This document shows, piece after piece, positions 34,263 to 46,133 of a stretch of 64,000 nucleotides of DNA (within the stretch, counting starts at the first letter, position 1; each line of letters starts with the position of its first letter). The position numbers and the translations under genes are program-made. Where the stretch lies: the NCBI RefSeq assembly GCF_033118175.1, contig NC_083701.1, forward strand, positions 7,459,501 through 7,523,500. Reading direction: 5' to 3'. The DNA is from Dama dama (lineage: Eukaryota > Chordata > Mammalia > Artiodactyla > Cervidae). The notes beneath the pieces are model-generated. The model was not told the DNA's origin and did not search any database. It saw only the letters and a list, made by a program, of their open reading frames with translations.

Positions 34263-35419
34263 AGCAAGGCTGAATCACGCAGAAAGCAAATGTTTACAAA
34301 CCTGGAAGCGTTCAAAACGACCACTAAAATGGAGCAGTAAGTAGGAGGAAAAAGGCAGGCAGGAGGGATGCTGTGAAGGTCTTGGGAAATACCCTCTTCT
34401 CAGAAACACCCATATACACCCACCACCAGGACACGGGGGCACCCCTGCCACATCACTGGAGGCAGCAGAGTGGGATTTCTGAAGCCCCCAGAGGGCACTG
34501 ACAGCCAAGGGTGGGAGTGAGGTAGGCAAGTCCTGACGACCACGCTGCTGTGCGCGAGAGCAGCATGTCCTACCGGAACCACGCCTGTGCTCATCACAGT
34601 TCAAATCGCGCAGACAGTGGCCATTTCTCCGCTGCTCCTCCCACGGAGAGATGCGAGCCAAATTCACTCGTCTTGAATCTGGGCTCACTTCTCTGACTCA
34701 ACCAACAGAACGCAGTAGAAGTGGCGGCCCCGAACTTCTCAGGAAGCACTGCAGGTCCTGCTCGGCCTCCTGACTGCTCTCCCTCCCTTGGGGAACCCCG
34801 GTCCGGAGCTCTAAGAAGCCCGCGGTGTGCATGACGAGGCTGTAAGCCAGCGAGATGGCCCACAGCTCGGGCTAAGCTCTGAGCTGAGGTCCCAGTACCA
34901 AGGGCTGCCCTGCCAGCTACGGAGGGAACCTCCTGGATGCCCAGGCTTCGGGGGACTGCAGCCCCAGTCTCCCACCTGCCGCCACACGAGAACCGCTCGG
35001 CAGGGCCCAGGCACACACACAACACACTGCTCTGGACCCTTCAAGGCTGGGGTGGCTGATGACACAGCCAGAGAACGCACACCCTGGCCAGGGTGTGCAG
35101 GTGTCAAGTTGAGGAATATCACCAGACAGTCACTTGCCTCGGTATTAACCGGCCTTCTCCAAGTTCAACATGGCCGATGTGTACTTTTTTAAAACCGTGG
35201 TATGCCTTCTTTAAATACTTCTGAAGAGTTTCCTTCAATTCCTTGATCTAGCTTCTTGACGAGCTTTTTTTTCTTTCAGTCTGACCTTTCCATTTCCCTG
35301 CAATTTTCCTCCAATTTCTGCTAATAGAGATCAATGGCTAAGCATGGCCCTCCGCTGGGGGTGCAATGCCAGCTTTCCCCACCCTGGCCCTTAGCATATC
35401 CAGAGCCTACTCTCCCCAG
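34263..35419. other. Non-coding intron, GC-rich part
   Basis: 34400-35120 is GC-rich with overlapping frames of 65-143 codons on both strands. No splice-flanked, family-like or biased coding signal. Confidence 0.45.
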
Positions 35420-35609
35420 TGAAGTGAGTGAAGGTCACTCAGCCATGTCCAACTCTTTGTGACCCCATGGACTATACTGTCCATGGAATTCTCCAGGTCA
35501 GAATACTAGAGTGGCTAGCCTTTCCCTTCTCCAGGGGATCTTCCTGACCCAGGAATTGAACCGGGGTCTCCTGAATTGCAGGCGGATTCTTTACCAGCTG
35601 AGCCACAAT
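35420..35609 (-). mobile_element. Bov-tA SINE
   Basis: A unit and tRNA-like head, both inverted, ending TACCAGCTGAGCCACA. Flanks TCTCCCCAG and TCTCCACAG look like a target duplication with one change. Confidence 0.88.
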
Positions 35610-35821
35610 TCTCCACAGCACATACATACATTTCAAAAGGAGTATTTACTTAAACTATACGTTCTAAAATATTAAAAATACCATACATCTACACTTAAAA
35701 CACAAGTAACTACTACGGCTACCCCGCAGTGACTCATTCCCCAAATTCTCTAATCATCCTCCTAGAGGCAAAAAAAAGACTTTTTCACACACTGCCCTCC
35801 TCCTGACATTCACACTCACTC

Positions 35822-35935
35822 ATCCGGCTACAGTGACTGCCCAGGTGCCAGGACTGGGCTCCAGCCAGGAAACAGGGCAAAAACAGCCCCTGACCACAGG
35901 GAATCCAACCCTGATAGAATAAACAGACTTGCAAT
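35822..35935 (-). mobile_element. L2-like fragment
   Basis: 'cccaggtgccaggactgggctcc...cagcccctgaccacagggaatc' resembles the inverted L2 terminal region. Confidence 0.35.
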
Positions 35936-35939
35936 GGAA

Positions 35940-36168
35940 AAGTGAAAGTGTTAGTCGCTCAGTTGTGTCTGATTCTTTGTGACCCCATGAACTGAACCCC
36001 ACCAGGCTTCTCTGTCCATGGGATTCTCCAGGCTTCTCTGTCCATGGGATTCTCCAGGCAAAAGTAATGGAGTGGGTTGCCTTCTCCAGGTGATCTTCCT
36101 GACCCAAGGATCGAACCCAGGTCTCCTGTATTGCAGACAGATTCTTTACCCTCTGAGCCAGCTGGCCC
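35940..36168 (-). mobile_element. Bov-tA SINE with an internal 26-bp duplication
   Basis: Ordinary inverted Bov-tA, except that AGGCTTCTCTGTCCATGGGA plus six more bases occurs twice in tandem (36004-36029, 36030-36055). Confidence 0.9.
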
Positions 36169-36374
36169 AAATCAGAGTATAATATGATAAGGGAAATTAT
36201 GGAAATCACAAAGGACCCACAAACACCATGAAGAAAATGGAGTTTAACTGCTGTTTATCAACACAAATTCAGCGACAAGACAATATCACCTTATTGATTA
36301 TTATCATATACTAACCCTAAAGAGCAGGTATCAATGAAGTTACAAATGTACAATTGTAGAGGAAAAAAATTAAT

Positions 36375-36650
36375 AAAACCAAAATCTACTTCTTTGAAAA
36401 GCTCAATAAAATGATAAGCCCCTAGCCAGACTGAGAAAAAAAGTGAAGATATACTACTAACACCAGGAACAAGAATGACATCACCACAGATCCTACCATT
36501 ATTAAAAGGATAAAGAAATGTAACCCAACAGTTCTATAGCAATAAATCTGATACTTCAGATGAAATGGACAACTTCCTTATAAGATACAAAACTATCAAA
36601 GATCCCTCAAGAAGAAAAAGGCAACATAAATAAGCCCTTACCTATTACAT
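36375..36650 (+). mobile_element. L1 ORF2 fragment
   Basis: 'gaaaagctcaataaaatgataagcccctagccagactga' and 'gaaatggacaacttccttataagatacaaaact' are typical L1 ORF2 text. Old and broken. Confidence 0.75.
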
Positions 36651-37099
36651 AAACTTAATTCATAGATTCATAAATTGGTGACTATGGGTGGAGAAAGCAT
36701 ACAGTGGATATTACAACATATCCTTTAAAAAATTAGTGATTTTTCCTGTTATTAAAATTCTCAAATGTACAAAAACTTTTAAAACCTACTTTATTACATT
36801 AGAATAGCAGTTTATAGAATAAGCAGTTACTAAACTGACAAGCAGAACAACATCAAACAACATGTTAATAGTTATTGGTCAAGAAACTTAATTTATTCAC
36901 GGAACAAACTTTTCTACATCTTCTGGCAAAAGTACAAAGCAATACCATGGGTATGAACCATGGTCTCACAAACCCAGGAGCTTTCCATCTCTTCAGTCTT
37001 AGGATCCCTTTTGACTTGGACTCATACAAATTTTTAAGAATGTCAGAGAGTTTTTTTTATTTATGTGTTATATAATCCATCAATATTTACCATATTCTT
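36651..37099. other. Non-coding intron
   Basis: Nothing recognised. Confidence 0.4.
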
Positions 37100-37270
37100 G
37101 CAGAGATTAAGGAGACATGGTTTGATCCCTGGGTTGGGAAGATCCTCTGGAGAAGGAAATGGCTACCACTACAGTATTCCTGCCTGGAGAATCCTGTGGA
37201 CAGAGGAACCTGGCAAGCTATACAGTCCACAGAGTCACAAAGAGTCCAACAGGACTGAACAAATGAACAT
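37100..37270 (+). mobile_element. Bov-tA SINE, 5'-truncated
   Basis: Starts inside the tRNA-like part (GGAGACATGGTTTGATCCCT) and runs through the A unit. Confidence 0.85.
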
Positions 37271-37784
37271 GCATGCACAAATTAAAACTGAGAAATTTTT
37301 TTTAAATAAATTTTAAAATATTTTAAAAATAAATTAATTATTTAGTTCTAAAACATCAGTCATAATAAGTATGTGTACCAATGGCATAAATATTAGATTT
37401 TAAATAGAGTCAAATGCTAGTCGCCATTTTTCAATATGCTATTTTTGTCATTGCCTATTTTAATAATCTGTACTTAAACCTAAAGGTATTAATCAAGCAA
37501 AGAGGTGGTTTTTTAAAAATCCAATAAAAAAGTAAAGAACAATTCTCCATCATTCATGACTAACACTGGCAGGCGGTTAAGTTCAGAATTTCAATCCCTG
37601 GTAACACTTCCTTTTCTAAACAATGTACCTCAGTCTGTTCCTTGGTTTTCCCCTTAACACCTGACTACACAATGCCTTGCATTACTCACTCACTTTCATA
37701 TTATTAATCTTTTCAAACCTAATGGTATAAAAAACGCTGCAACCCAGACCTATGTTTCAATAACTCTAACAATACCAGTGATGG
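37271..37784. other. Non-coding AT-rich intron
   Basis: Nothing recognised. Confidence 0.4.
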
Positions 37785-37950
37785 CACTGATGACAGCACT
37801 CTGCCTTTGTGTTACATCGACAGTTTACAAACTGAAGAGTCTCTCATGTCTTCCAGTTGATCTTACTCCGCACCATCATCTCGCCACTTTAAAGAGGACA
37901 CAGAGCAGGAAGTCATTTGTCTGAGGTCACAGGGTTCAAAGAAAGGCTCT
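37785..37950 (-). mobile_element. MIR SINE (weak)
   Basis: 'ctttaaagaggacacagagcaggaagtcatttgtctgaggtcaca' follows the inverted MIR core. Confidence 0.45.
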
Positions 37951-38672
37951 CCATTACCAGCATCCATGGAGGGTTTAAATAAAGGCTCTCCTTTAAGTAA
38001 AAGCTCTTGTTGCTGTTACATCAGCAACATCCATGCAGGTATAGAGGGAGGAAGGGCAGGCCTTTCCCTCCAGGTACCATTTCTTGAACAGAACACTGCA
38101 CTGAACAAAGAGCAGTCTACTTCTTAAGGTCTAAAGTTACAAAACCAAACTGTAGACAACTTTTGTCAAAAGAAAGGGACACTGGATAGACGTGTCCTTA
38201 TTCACAGCTGAAGGCGGGGTCAAAACAGCTGCTGGCCTTGGATAAGAAGACCTGCGCCCTCCACGTGTAGATACAGATCCGTGACTTCTCCAAGGAAGAA
38301 CCCCAGTCTTTCCCAGATATATGGGGCCCTTCCAATGCATCTAGAGGGATTAAGACTATGATAAGCACTCTGTAACCAGGAAATGTTAAAGTGTTTCTGT
38401 ATCTACAACACACATGTCATTTATTCCACATGTCTCTGAAGCCCACTATGTGCTACAAAATCAACAGTGGCCAGAGACATGTTACACACCTTGTTGGACC
38501 TTATATGTTAACGTTAAACATATTAACCACCACTGACAAATGATGTTAAATGATAAATATACTCAAGACATTATGTGAAATATTTAAATAACTTAAAATA
38601 TTGAGAAAAACGAAAGAGAAACAAAGATTATAGAAAGGAAATTTATTTAACATAGGTCTAAAGTTCAAGGTC

Positions 38673-38880
38673 GGGGCTTCCCAGGTGGCACTAGTGGTAA
38701 AGAACATGCTTGCCAATGCAGGAGACCTGGGTTGGATTCCTGGGTCAGGAAGATCCTCCAGAGGAGAAAACAGCTACCCATGTTCCAGTATTCTTCCTGG
38801 GAGATCCCAAGAGCAGAGAAGCCTGGTGGGCTACAGTCCATGGGGCCACAGAGAGTTGGACACGATTGAGTGAGCACACA
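38673..38880 (+). mobile_element. Bov-tA SINE
   Basis: GGGGCTTCCCAGGTGGCACT head and A unit ending GGACACGATTGAGTGAGCAC. Diverged. Confidence 0.9.
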
Positions 38881-39324
38881 TTTGATGTTTACTGTCAAAA
38901 TACCAGACAGAAAAGAAAAATCATTTTTTTCCAAACAGATGAGCTCAAACTGGCCTCTTTTAGAAAAAGAGAGAAAATAAAAGAGCAGAATCAAAATGGT
39001 GTCTTTCATCAAAGATGATTTTGGAAATGAGTATTTTTGTGTGATATTATTCATGTTTGATCAGATCTGATTACAGTATTTCTGCAAATCAATTTCTGTC
39101 ACAATTAAGCATGCCAACTTATAAATGAATATACACCATATAAGAATGGGTTTTGCTACAGAGGTAAACATTACTGTTATTATTCAAATTGTGCTCATAT
39201 ACTGGGAACACCTGGAAGACAAAACACAAGACATACATACCTAAATATGCACAGGTTATATTTAAACAACTATTACTATTCCTTTTCAATGGAGCTGAGA
39301 AAGCTGTTCAAGTTGCTTTGGAGG
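38881..39324. other. Non-coding intron
   Basis: Nothing recognised. Confidence 0.4.
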
Positions 39325-39445
39325 GACCTGGGCTTGAGCAGTTCCTGCCACTTGACTACAATATAACCCAAGGCAAGTTACTGAACCTCTCTGAGCTTCA
39401 GTCTTGTCACTTAGACAATGGAGACTACATCCACTTTGACTACTA
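39325..39445 (+). mobile_element. MIR SINE
   Basis: 'cctgggcttgagcagttcctgccacttgact...aaggcaagttactgaacctctctgagcttcag' is a good MIR core. Confidence 0.7.
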
Positions 39446-40544
39446 ACAAATCTCTAATTTCTGGAGGAGTCTAAACTTCCCCAATATCCCCTTGACCCAC
39501 CAACAGGAGCTCAGACAAGGGCTAGGGAAGTGAACTCTGGCAGACAAAATGAGGCCACCACCCATTTACTGTTCATCCATCCAAATGCCTCTACCCTCGT
39601 AAAACTTGGCTTCTGTGGAAGGGATGATGCTCCAAAGAGTAAAATAAAGGATCATAAGCAGTACTGGAGAGGGACTTGGGTCCATCAACCAGTCGCATTG
39701 CTTGCTTCTCCCACCGGAGGCCAACAGGCTGGCAAAGAGCTGGAGAGCCTTGGGATCATGCACATGTCACCCCTGGAAAGCTAAGGGGGGATCAAATGGA
39801 GCACACCGGACCAGGCTTCTTGGACAAGCTGCTCTCTACACCCCTGGATCCCTGGTCCAGGACCACAAAAGTCAAGCAAAAACAACACATAGCACTCAGA
39901 AGCTAAGGTCTTTGGCAGGAACAGGAGGATATATTTTGAAGGCCTAGGCAAATGAAAAAAATATACAGGTCAAGGATGCTAACTCAATCCTACATACCTC
40001 ATCAAGCTATTAAGAGGCTTAGTGAAGCAACACATGAAAATCTTTGGTAAAAGAACCGTGAAGTGACCCACAAAGGCCATCATCATCATTACCACTACAT
40101 TTACCATCATTATTTAGATCTGCTTGTGCTTGATATCACCAAGGAACAGCTAAGATTCAAGGGATTAACTTCACCCAAAAAGATGAAGCTACCATATGAA
40201 ATCTTGCATAAAACAAATAATGTCCTACAATAAACAAAGCAAGAGTTTAGACGAGAACTAAACTCTCGGGATTGAAGACTAAATAACCAGACAGAAAATG
40301 AGTTCCTATTATCTCCATGCAAGCGAGCCATCAGAGCATCTGATGTGACAACAGGTGGCAGCTATTCCTCCAACTGACATGCCAGACCTCCCGTCTCGAA
40401 ACCTCGGCTTCTCTGGCTGCAATCCCTTCTCCATCAGGAGACGGCTGGCGCTAGGTCGCCCTTCAAGGCCCTTCAAGGGTAAAGAGCACCATCTCTGTAG
40501 CTCTCCTTGTCCCATTCAGGCTAATGCACCACTTTCCTATCAGT
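39446..40544. other. Non-coding intron
   Basis: Short frames on both strands near 39530-39950 and 40355-40540 show no splice context or family. Confidence 0.4.
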
Positions 40545-40700
40545 GTCCCCAGGGCACCATCGGCATTCATTCGTCCACTTCTCTTACTGAATGCCGACGT
40601 GCCAGCCACCCTGACGGGTGCTGGGGACACAGTTGCAAGCAGACACCGTGCTGTGTGCATGGAGTTTACACTCTAGGAGGGCGGGGGACGGTAAACGCAT
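40545..40700 (-). mobile_element. L2 LINE fragment
   Basis: 'gtgctggggacacagttgcaagcagac...gcatggagtttacactctaggaggg' is typical inverted L2 text. Confidence 0.55.
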
Positions 40701-40894
40701 CACCTGCCGGAGGGAGCGGGATGCTCCAAGAAAAGGACTGAGGCGGGGCCGCTCCCCACCTGCCCAGTTGATTTGATCACCTGCACACAGTCCAGCAGAG
40801 GCGGCTCCTTCTTTCTCAGTCGTTGCCACCTCCCCAGCGGTTAGCACAGCGCTTTGACAAATACAAATTGTAAAAATAATAATAATAAAAATCT

Positions 40895-41110
40895 TAATAA
40901 CAGCAGCTGACATTAATTGAATGTTCCCACCCACCATGTAATGAAAGCTTTATGTATGTTAGCAGATCTTCGCAACAGGCCTTGGAGGCAGGGTTTTTAG
41001 GTTCCACAGTTTACTCGGGAAATTTAGGTACTAGAGGGTTAAATTTCTTGCTGCTGGCTCTGTGCCCAGCACACAGTCGTCTATATTCAGAGTAGGAATG
41101 TGATTCACAC
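40895..41110 (-). mobile_element. MIR SINE
   Basis: 'aatgaaagctttatgtatgttagcagatcttcgcaacaggcc' then 'ctgctggctctgtgcccagca', in inverted MIR order. Confidence 0.45.
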
Positions 41111-41160
41111 ACCTTAGACTTTTAGTTACAGAGATTCTGAAGTACAGAGACTGCCCGACT

Positions 41161-41280
41161 CCCGCCTGCCGCCGCCATGACACCGCGGCACTGACCGCGA
41201 GGGCCAGGCCGAGAGCCACGGCGGGCCCGGCGGGCCACTGCGCATGCGCCCCCGGCAGGCGCCCGCGGGCCGCCACAAGC
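41161..41280 (-). promoter_or_regulatory. CpG-dense patch with NRF1 motif
   Basis: 19 CpG in 120 bases, far above the surrounding intron. It contains a palindromic NRF1 site TGCGCATGCGC (41239-41249) and, on the minus strand, ATGGCGGC (41171-41178), a YY1-like motif often at TATA-less start sites. It could be an alternative or antisense promoter, or a relic of an inserted GC-rich piece. No exon is evident. Confidence 0.45.
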
Positions 41281-43639
41281 CTTCCTCTTTGGGTCTGCTG
41301 CCCTGAGCGAGGCAAGTGTAATACAGTCGTTACTGGGTTAGGCAGACGGTTTCAGACAGGTCTGGCCACTGTACCACATGTTTAAAATATAATCAGCAAC
41401 TTTCAAACATGAGCCAGGGGGAAAGGGGATTTGACTAGTAAATATAACATTTCAGTAGGGAAAACCTATCTGCGTCTTGACCTTTCTTTTTATCGGATGG
41501 GGTTACAGAGTTAGGGAGACAGAGAAAGAAAGGGAGGAAAGAGAGTCAATGTCTAGGAATGTGACGGAGAAGAAAACAAGAACAGAAACAAAGCAAAACC
41601 TACTATCTAATGCACTGAGTCCTTCTCCAGATGTTCTGATGGGGAAACCCTTATGAAAAAGAGAGGAATGAACACTGGCTGGGCACCTGCTCTGTCAGGA
41701 AGAAACGTTTCCGTTGCCTCCCTGACCCTCACACACACACACCTCCCCGACCGCTCAGCTGGCTGGGTGGTGGCACCCCCTCGCCTGGGAGGGCACTGCT
41801 GCAGGGAATGTACCTGCCCGCGTCCCCGTGACTAACAGCTGGCCCAGGGCCCACCTGCCATGTGCTCTGCCAGACTCCCTAGTCAAACAGTGAAGTCAGA
41901 ATCTCAAAGGGCAAGCTCTTCTCAGGCCCTAGGGCCTCCTCCCACCCATCCCAACACACAAACTCCAGACCAAAAACTTAGAGAAAGAAACAGTGAGGGA
42001 GGGAAAAAAAAAAAAAAGAAAATGGCTCCAGGTCCATTTGGGACCATGGAGATATAAGGACAATGGGCATGTAAGTGGTAGAAAAATATCTTCCACAAAC
42101 TGGTCTAGTAACCAAGAGTTCAGCTCCACCACCCTTTTCTCAAGTATTAACCCTTACAAAAGTAACCATTTCCTATATCCCAGGGCAGCACTGTGAAATG
42201 CTTTGTAATTCTGTGAGTTTTATCAGATGGAAATCCAAATACTATACACATCATGGCTAGTTATTTTTCTCTCTGTCCTATGGACAACTTTAGCCATGAG
42301 TCCATCATCCATGAACTTATCTATTAATGTAATACTCAATGACATTATAACACCTTTGTTTTTAAGTTTGAAAAACCATAAGGAGATCAGACAAAAGCAC
42401 TTCTTCAAGAGTCTCTCCAAACTCTGAAAAAACACTAATTCTGGCAGTGGGCCTCTTCCAGCTTTGATCATTATGCTGAGTGTCAAAGAAAGCTCTCTGC
42501 CCGTCTGCAGCATCAAGGAGCAACATCTGAAAGATAACCACAAGGCAGAATGGGAAATGGAGAACCAAAGAGCTGGCTTTCTAGTTTAGCACATTATGCT
42601 CCCGTTACCAACTACCCATAAAAGGTGCAAGGCTGGGAGCCTGCCAAGTACCACTTTCTACTTGGTATCTCCCTAAATAACCAAGCACTGACTGAGCACC
42701 TGTGTTCCAGATACAGTGGACACGCAACCCCGCCTTCAAGCTCACTCTGTAAAGGGAGACGTAAGTAAGGAGATGAAAACCCAGAGTGATAAAGGCTGTG
42801 ACTGAGTTATGCACAGTGCTGAGTCCTAGTGCCTAAGAGATCAAAAGAGAACAGAGGATGGCACCCAATCCAAAATCGAGAGTGGGCAGCAAACTGGTTT
42901 CTTTCCGGTGGTGACACTTGGGCTGAATCCCCAAACATAAATGGATGAAGCACACAAGAGGGAGAAGGGCATTTGTGTTACACAATGCAGAACAGAAGAG
43001 CAAAGGAAAGGCCTCACGGCAAAGAACAACTGGCTGTCATGAACCAGGCAAGAAACTGAGCACAACTGTAACCTCGGGATCAAAGAGGGGAGTGACAGAG
43101 ACCGAGAGGCCAGCAGGGCGGAACACCACCCGGAGAAAGACCCCGAGGATACCAGTTACCCTGAGGACAGGACGTACAGCTTTTAACAAAACCATAGCTT
43201 GATTGCATTCGCAGTTTGAAAGGATCTGCATTTTTGCACTGCTTCTTTTTAAAACGCAAATCTTGAAAAACAGGAGAACACTAGTGGTAAGGAAACAAAT
43301 TCAGGCTCTTGCAGTGATCCAGGTAAAGGCAGAAATGTACAGAATGTAAGGACACAGAGCAGACAAGTCAGAATTAACAATTAATTCAAAAACTTGGAAA
43401 TGTTCATTAGTGAGGAATCCGCTAAGTAATGGATGACATACATAACACGGAGCCCTACTGAGCCATGAAAAACAGTATTCCCAGTATTTTGTTGATCGAA
43501 GAAAATGAGGAGGACAGAATAGTAAGCTAAAAAATGAAATTATGACAATTTATATGGAGAAGTCAACTGTCTAAAATACTAACACTGACAACCTCCAAAT
43601 GACTACTTTGTGGGGAGTGCAACTGATTTTATTTTTCAT
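41281..43639. other. Non-coding intron
   Basis: Short CA run at about 41731-41742 and an A run at 42004-42018. No gene or confident repeat. Confidence 0.45.
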
Positions 43640-43795
43640 ACTTCTTTTCCACAATAGGCATTCATTTATCAAGTATGTGAAGAGCACTTTCTGTGCATAA
43701 GGCACGAGTACAGGTGCTAGGTACGATGGTCTACAGAACAGACATGAGTCCTGGCCTCAAGAAAGTCATAAACCAGTAAAGTACACACGATACTT
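43640..43795 (-). mobile_element. L2 LINE fragment
   Basis: 'cattcatttatcaagtatgtgaagagcac...gtacaggtgctaggtacgatgg' and 'gtcctggcctcaagaaagtca' match the inverted L2 pattern. Confidence 0.55.
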
Positions 43796-43849
43796 ATCAT
43801 CAGAATATTCAATTTTTAATTTAAATACAGAAGGGAAGGGAAAGAGGAA

Positions 43850-44500
43850 CTCATTTGCTAGTTTTAACAGATTTTTAGTGGACTCCTTGTGATTTTCTAT
43901 ATATGAGATCATGTTAATTGTACTTATTCCTTCCCAATCTGGGTGCTTTTATCTCACGTTCTTCCCCAACTGACCCAGCTAAAACCTCCAGAACAATGAT
44001 GAATAGAAGGAGTGAAAGCTGACTTCTTTGCTTGTTCCTGATCTAAGGCAAAAAGTCTTTCACAATTAGGTAGTATGCCACCTGTGGGTTTTTCATCGCG
44101 TGTACTTTATCAGACTTTGGGAACACTCCTAATTTGTTGAACATTTTTATCACTGAAAGGGTTTCAAAATCCATCAAATATTTTACTGTGTCTGTTGAAG
44201 TGATTATGTGGTTTCTACCCTTTATTCTATTGGCATAGTATGGGAAATTAATTGATTCTCAGATGCTAAACCAACCTTGCATTTCTGGGTTGTGATTGTG
44301 TATGATCCTACAGGATCGTGGTGTATCCTTCTTACAGGTGGCCTGGATTTTGTTTGCTAGTATTTCACTGGGGATTTCTGCATCTATATTCATTAGAGAT
44401 ACTGGTCTATAGTTTTCTTGTGATGTCTTTTTGGAATCAGGATAATACTGGACTCAATGAACTGGGAAATATTCCTTCCTCTTCTAATTTTTGGAAGTTT
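43850..44500 (-). mobile_element. L1 ORF2, segment 1 of a split antisense copy
   Basis: Antisense L1 text such as 'ctgcatctatattcattagagatactggtctatag' and 'aaccaaccttgcatttctggg'. It continues after each of three later insertions, at 45154, 45608 and 47508. Confidence 0.9.
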
Positions 44501-44514
44501 GTGAAGAATGAGTT

Positions 44515-45139
44515 GGCTTAAAACTCAACATTCAAAACAATAAGGTCATGGCATCTGGTCCCATCACGTCATGGCAAATAGATGGGGAAACAGTGGAAAC
44601 AGTAGCAGACTTTATTTTGGGGGGCTCCAAAATCACTGCAGATGGTGACTGCAGCCATGAAATTAAAAGACGCTTGCACCTTGGAAGAAAAGTTATGACC
44701 AATCTAGACAGCATATTAAAAAGCCGAGACATTACTTTGCCAACAAAGGTCCGTCTAGTCAAAGCTATGGTTTTTCCAGTTGTCATGTATGAATGTGAGA
44801 GTTGGACTATAAAGAAAGCTGAGCACCGAAGAATTGATGCCTTTGAACTGTGGTGTTGGAGAAGACTCTTGAGAGTCCCTTGGACTGCAAGGAGATCAAA
44901 CCAGTCCATCCTAAAGGAAATCAGTCCTGAATATTCATTGGAAGGACTGATGCTGAAGCTGAAACTCCAATAGGAAGAACTGGCTCCTTAGAATAGACCC
45001 TGATTGAACTTTCCATGCCATCACCAACTTAATGGACATTGAGTTTGAGCAGGCTCCAGGAGTTGGTGATGGACAGGGAAGCATGGCATGCTACACTCCA
45101 TTGGGTCACAAAGAGTCAGACATGACTGAGTGACTGAAC
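44515..45139 (+). mobile_element. BovB LINE, 5'-truncated, inserted in L1
   Basis: Flanked by perfect 14-bp repeats TGTGAAGAATGAGT (44501-44514, 45140-45153). It keeps the last part of the BovB ORF after the RT core (141-codon frame at 44548-44973: LGRKVMTNLDSILKSRDITL, WRRLLRVPWTARRSNQSIL) and the 3' end. Not coding for a complete protein. Confidence 0.95.
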
Positions 45140-45153
45140 TGTGAAGAATGAGT

Positions 45154-45436
45154 ACTAATTATTTCCTAAATGTTTGGTAGGATTCACCAGTGAAGCCATC
45201 TATACCTGGGCTTTTCTTATTGAGAACAAAAGTTTGTTTTTAACCAATTCTCTCTCTTTACCAGTCCATTCAGATTTTCTATTTATTCAGTCAGTTACGG
45301 TAATTTGTGTCTTTCAGGTATCTGTTCATTTCCTTTAAGACACTTAATTTATGAGCAAGAAGTGTTCAAAGTATTCCCTTACAATCCTTTTCATTTTTGT
45401 AATGTCCATAGTTACATATGAGTATTCCCTTGAGAC
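45154..45436 (-). mobile_element. L1, segment 2 of the split copy
   Basis: Continues the antisense L1 reading directly after the BovB target repeat ('actaattatttcctaaatgtttggtaggattcaccagtgaagcc'). Confidence 0.85.
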
Positions 45437-45595
45437 CCGAGTTTGATCCCTGGGGTTGGGAAGACCTCTTGGGGAAGGGAACAGCAACTCACTCCAATAT
45501 TCTTTCCATAGAACTCCTTGGACAGAGGAGCCCGGTGGACTGCAGTCCATGGGGTCACAAAGAGTTGGACATGACTGCGTGACTAACACAGACAT
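45437..45595 (+). mobile_element. Bov-tA SINE, 5'-truncated, inserted in L1
   Basis: Starts in the tRNA-like part and ends GACATGACTGCGTGACTAAC. AATCCTTTTCAT occurs at 45383-45394 and 45596-45607, a likely target duplication, although about 40 L1-like bases lie between the left copy and the SINE. Confidence 0.82.
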
Positions 45596-45607
45596 AATCC
45601 TTTTCAT

Positions 45608-46133
45608 ATCTCTATAATCCATAGATTAATCTCATTCCTGATTTTTGTCATCAGTCTTCTTTTCTTTCAGTCAATGTAGCTAAAGTTTTGTCAATTTTGT
45701 TGATCTTTTCAAAGAACCAATTTTTGGTTTATTTTCTCTGTTGTTTTTCTATTCCCTTTTTCATTAACTTCCATTCTAATCTGTATTACTGCCTTCATTC
45801 TGCCACTTTTAGATTTAATTTGCTCTTCTTTCCCCAATGTCTTAAGATAGAAGCTTAGGTAACTGATTTGAGATTTATCTTCATTTTTAATATTAAGTAT
45901 GCACAGCTAAATGTTTGCTTCTAAGTACTGCTTTAGCTGCATCCCATAATTTTGAAATGGCTGTATTCTTATTTTTACTCATCTCAAAATACTTCCTAAT
46001 TTCCCTTATGATTTCTTATGTAACTCACTGGTTATTTAGGAGTCTGTTAATTTCCAGATATTTCTGAATTCCTCACATTTCTGTCTGCTATTAATTTCCA
46101 ATCTCATTTCACTGTGTTAGAGAACATACTCTA
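45608..46133 (-). mobile_element. L1, segment 3 of the split copy
   Basis: Classic antisense ORF2 text: 'gtcaattttgttgatcttttcaaagaaccaatttttggttt', 'actgctttagctgcatcccataattttg'. Confidence 0.9.

Noticed and set aside
34275..35192. Overlapping frames of 103-143 codons on both strands
   Set aside because: GC-rich intron with frames on both strands, no known domain, no splice or promoter context.
44548..44973. 141-codon frame as a gene
   Set aside because: It is the end of the BovB ORF in an element with clear target-site repeats.
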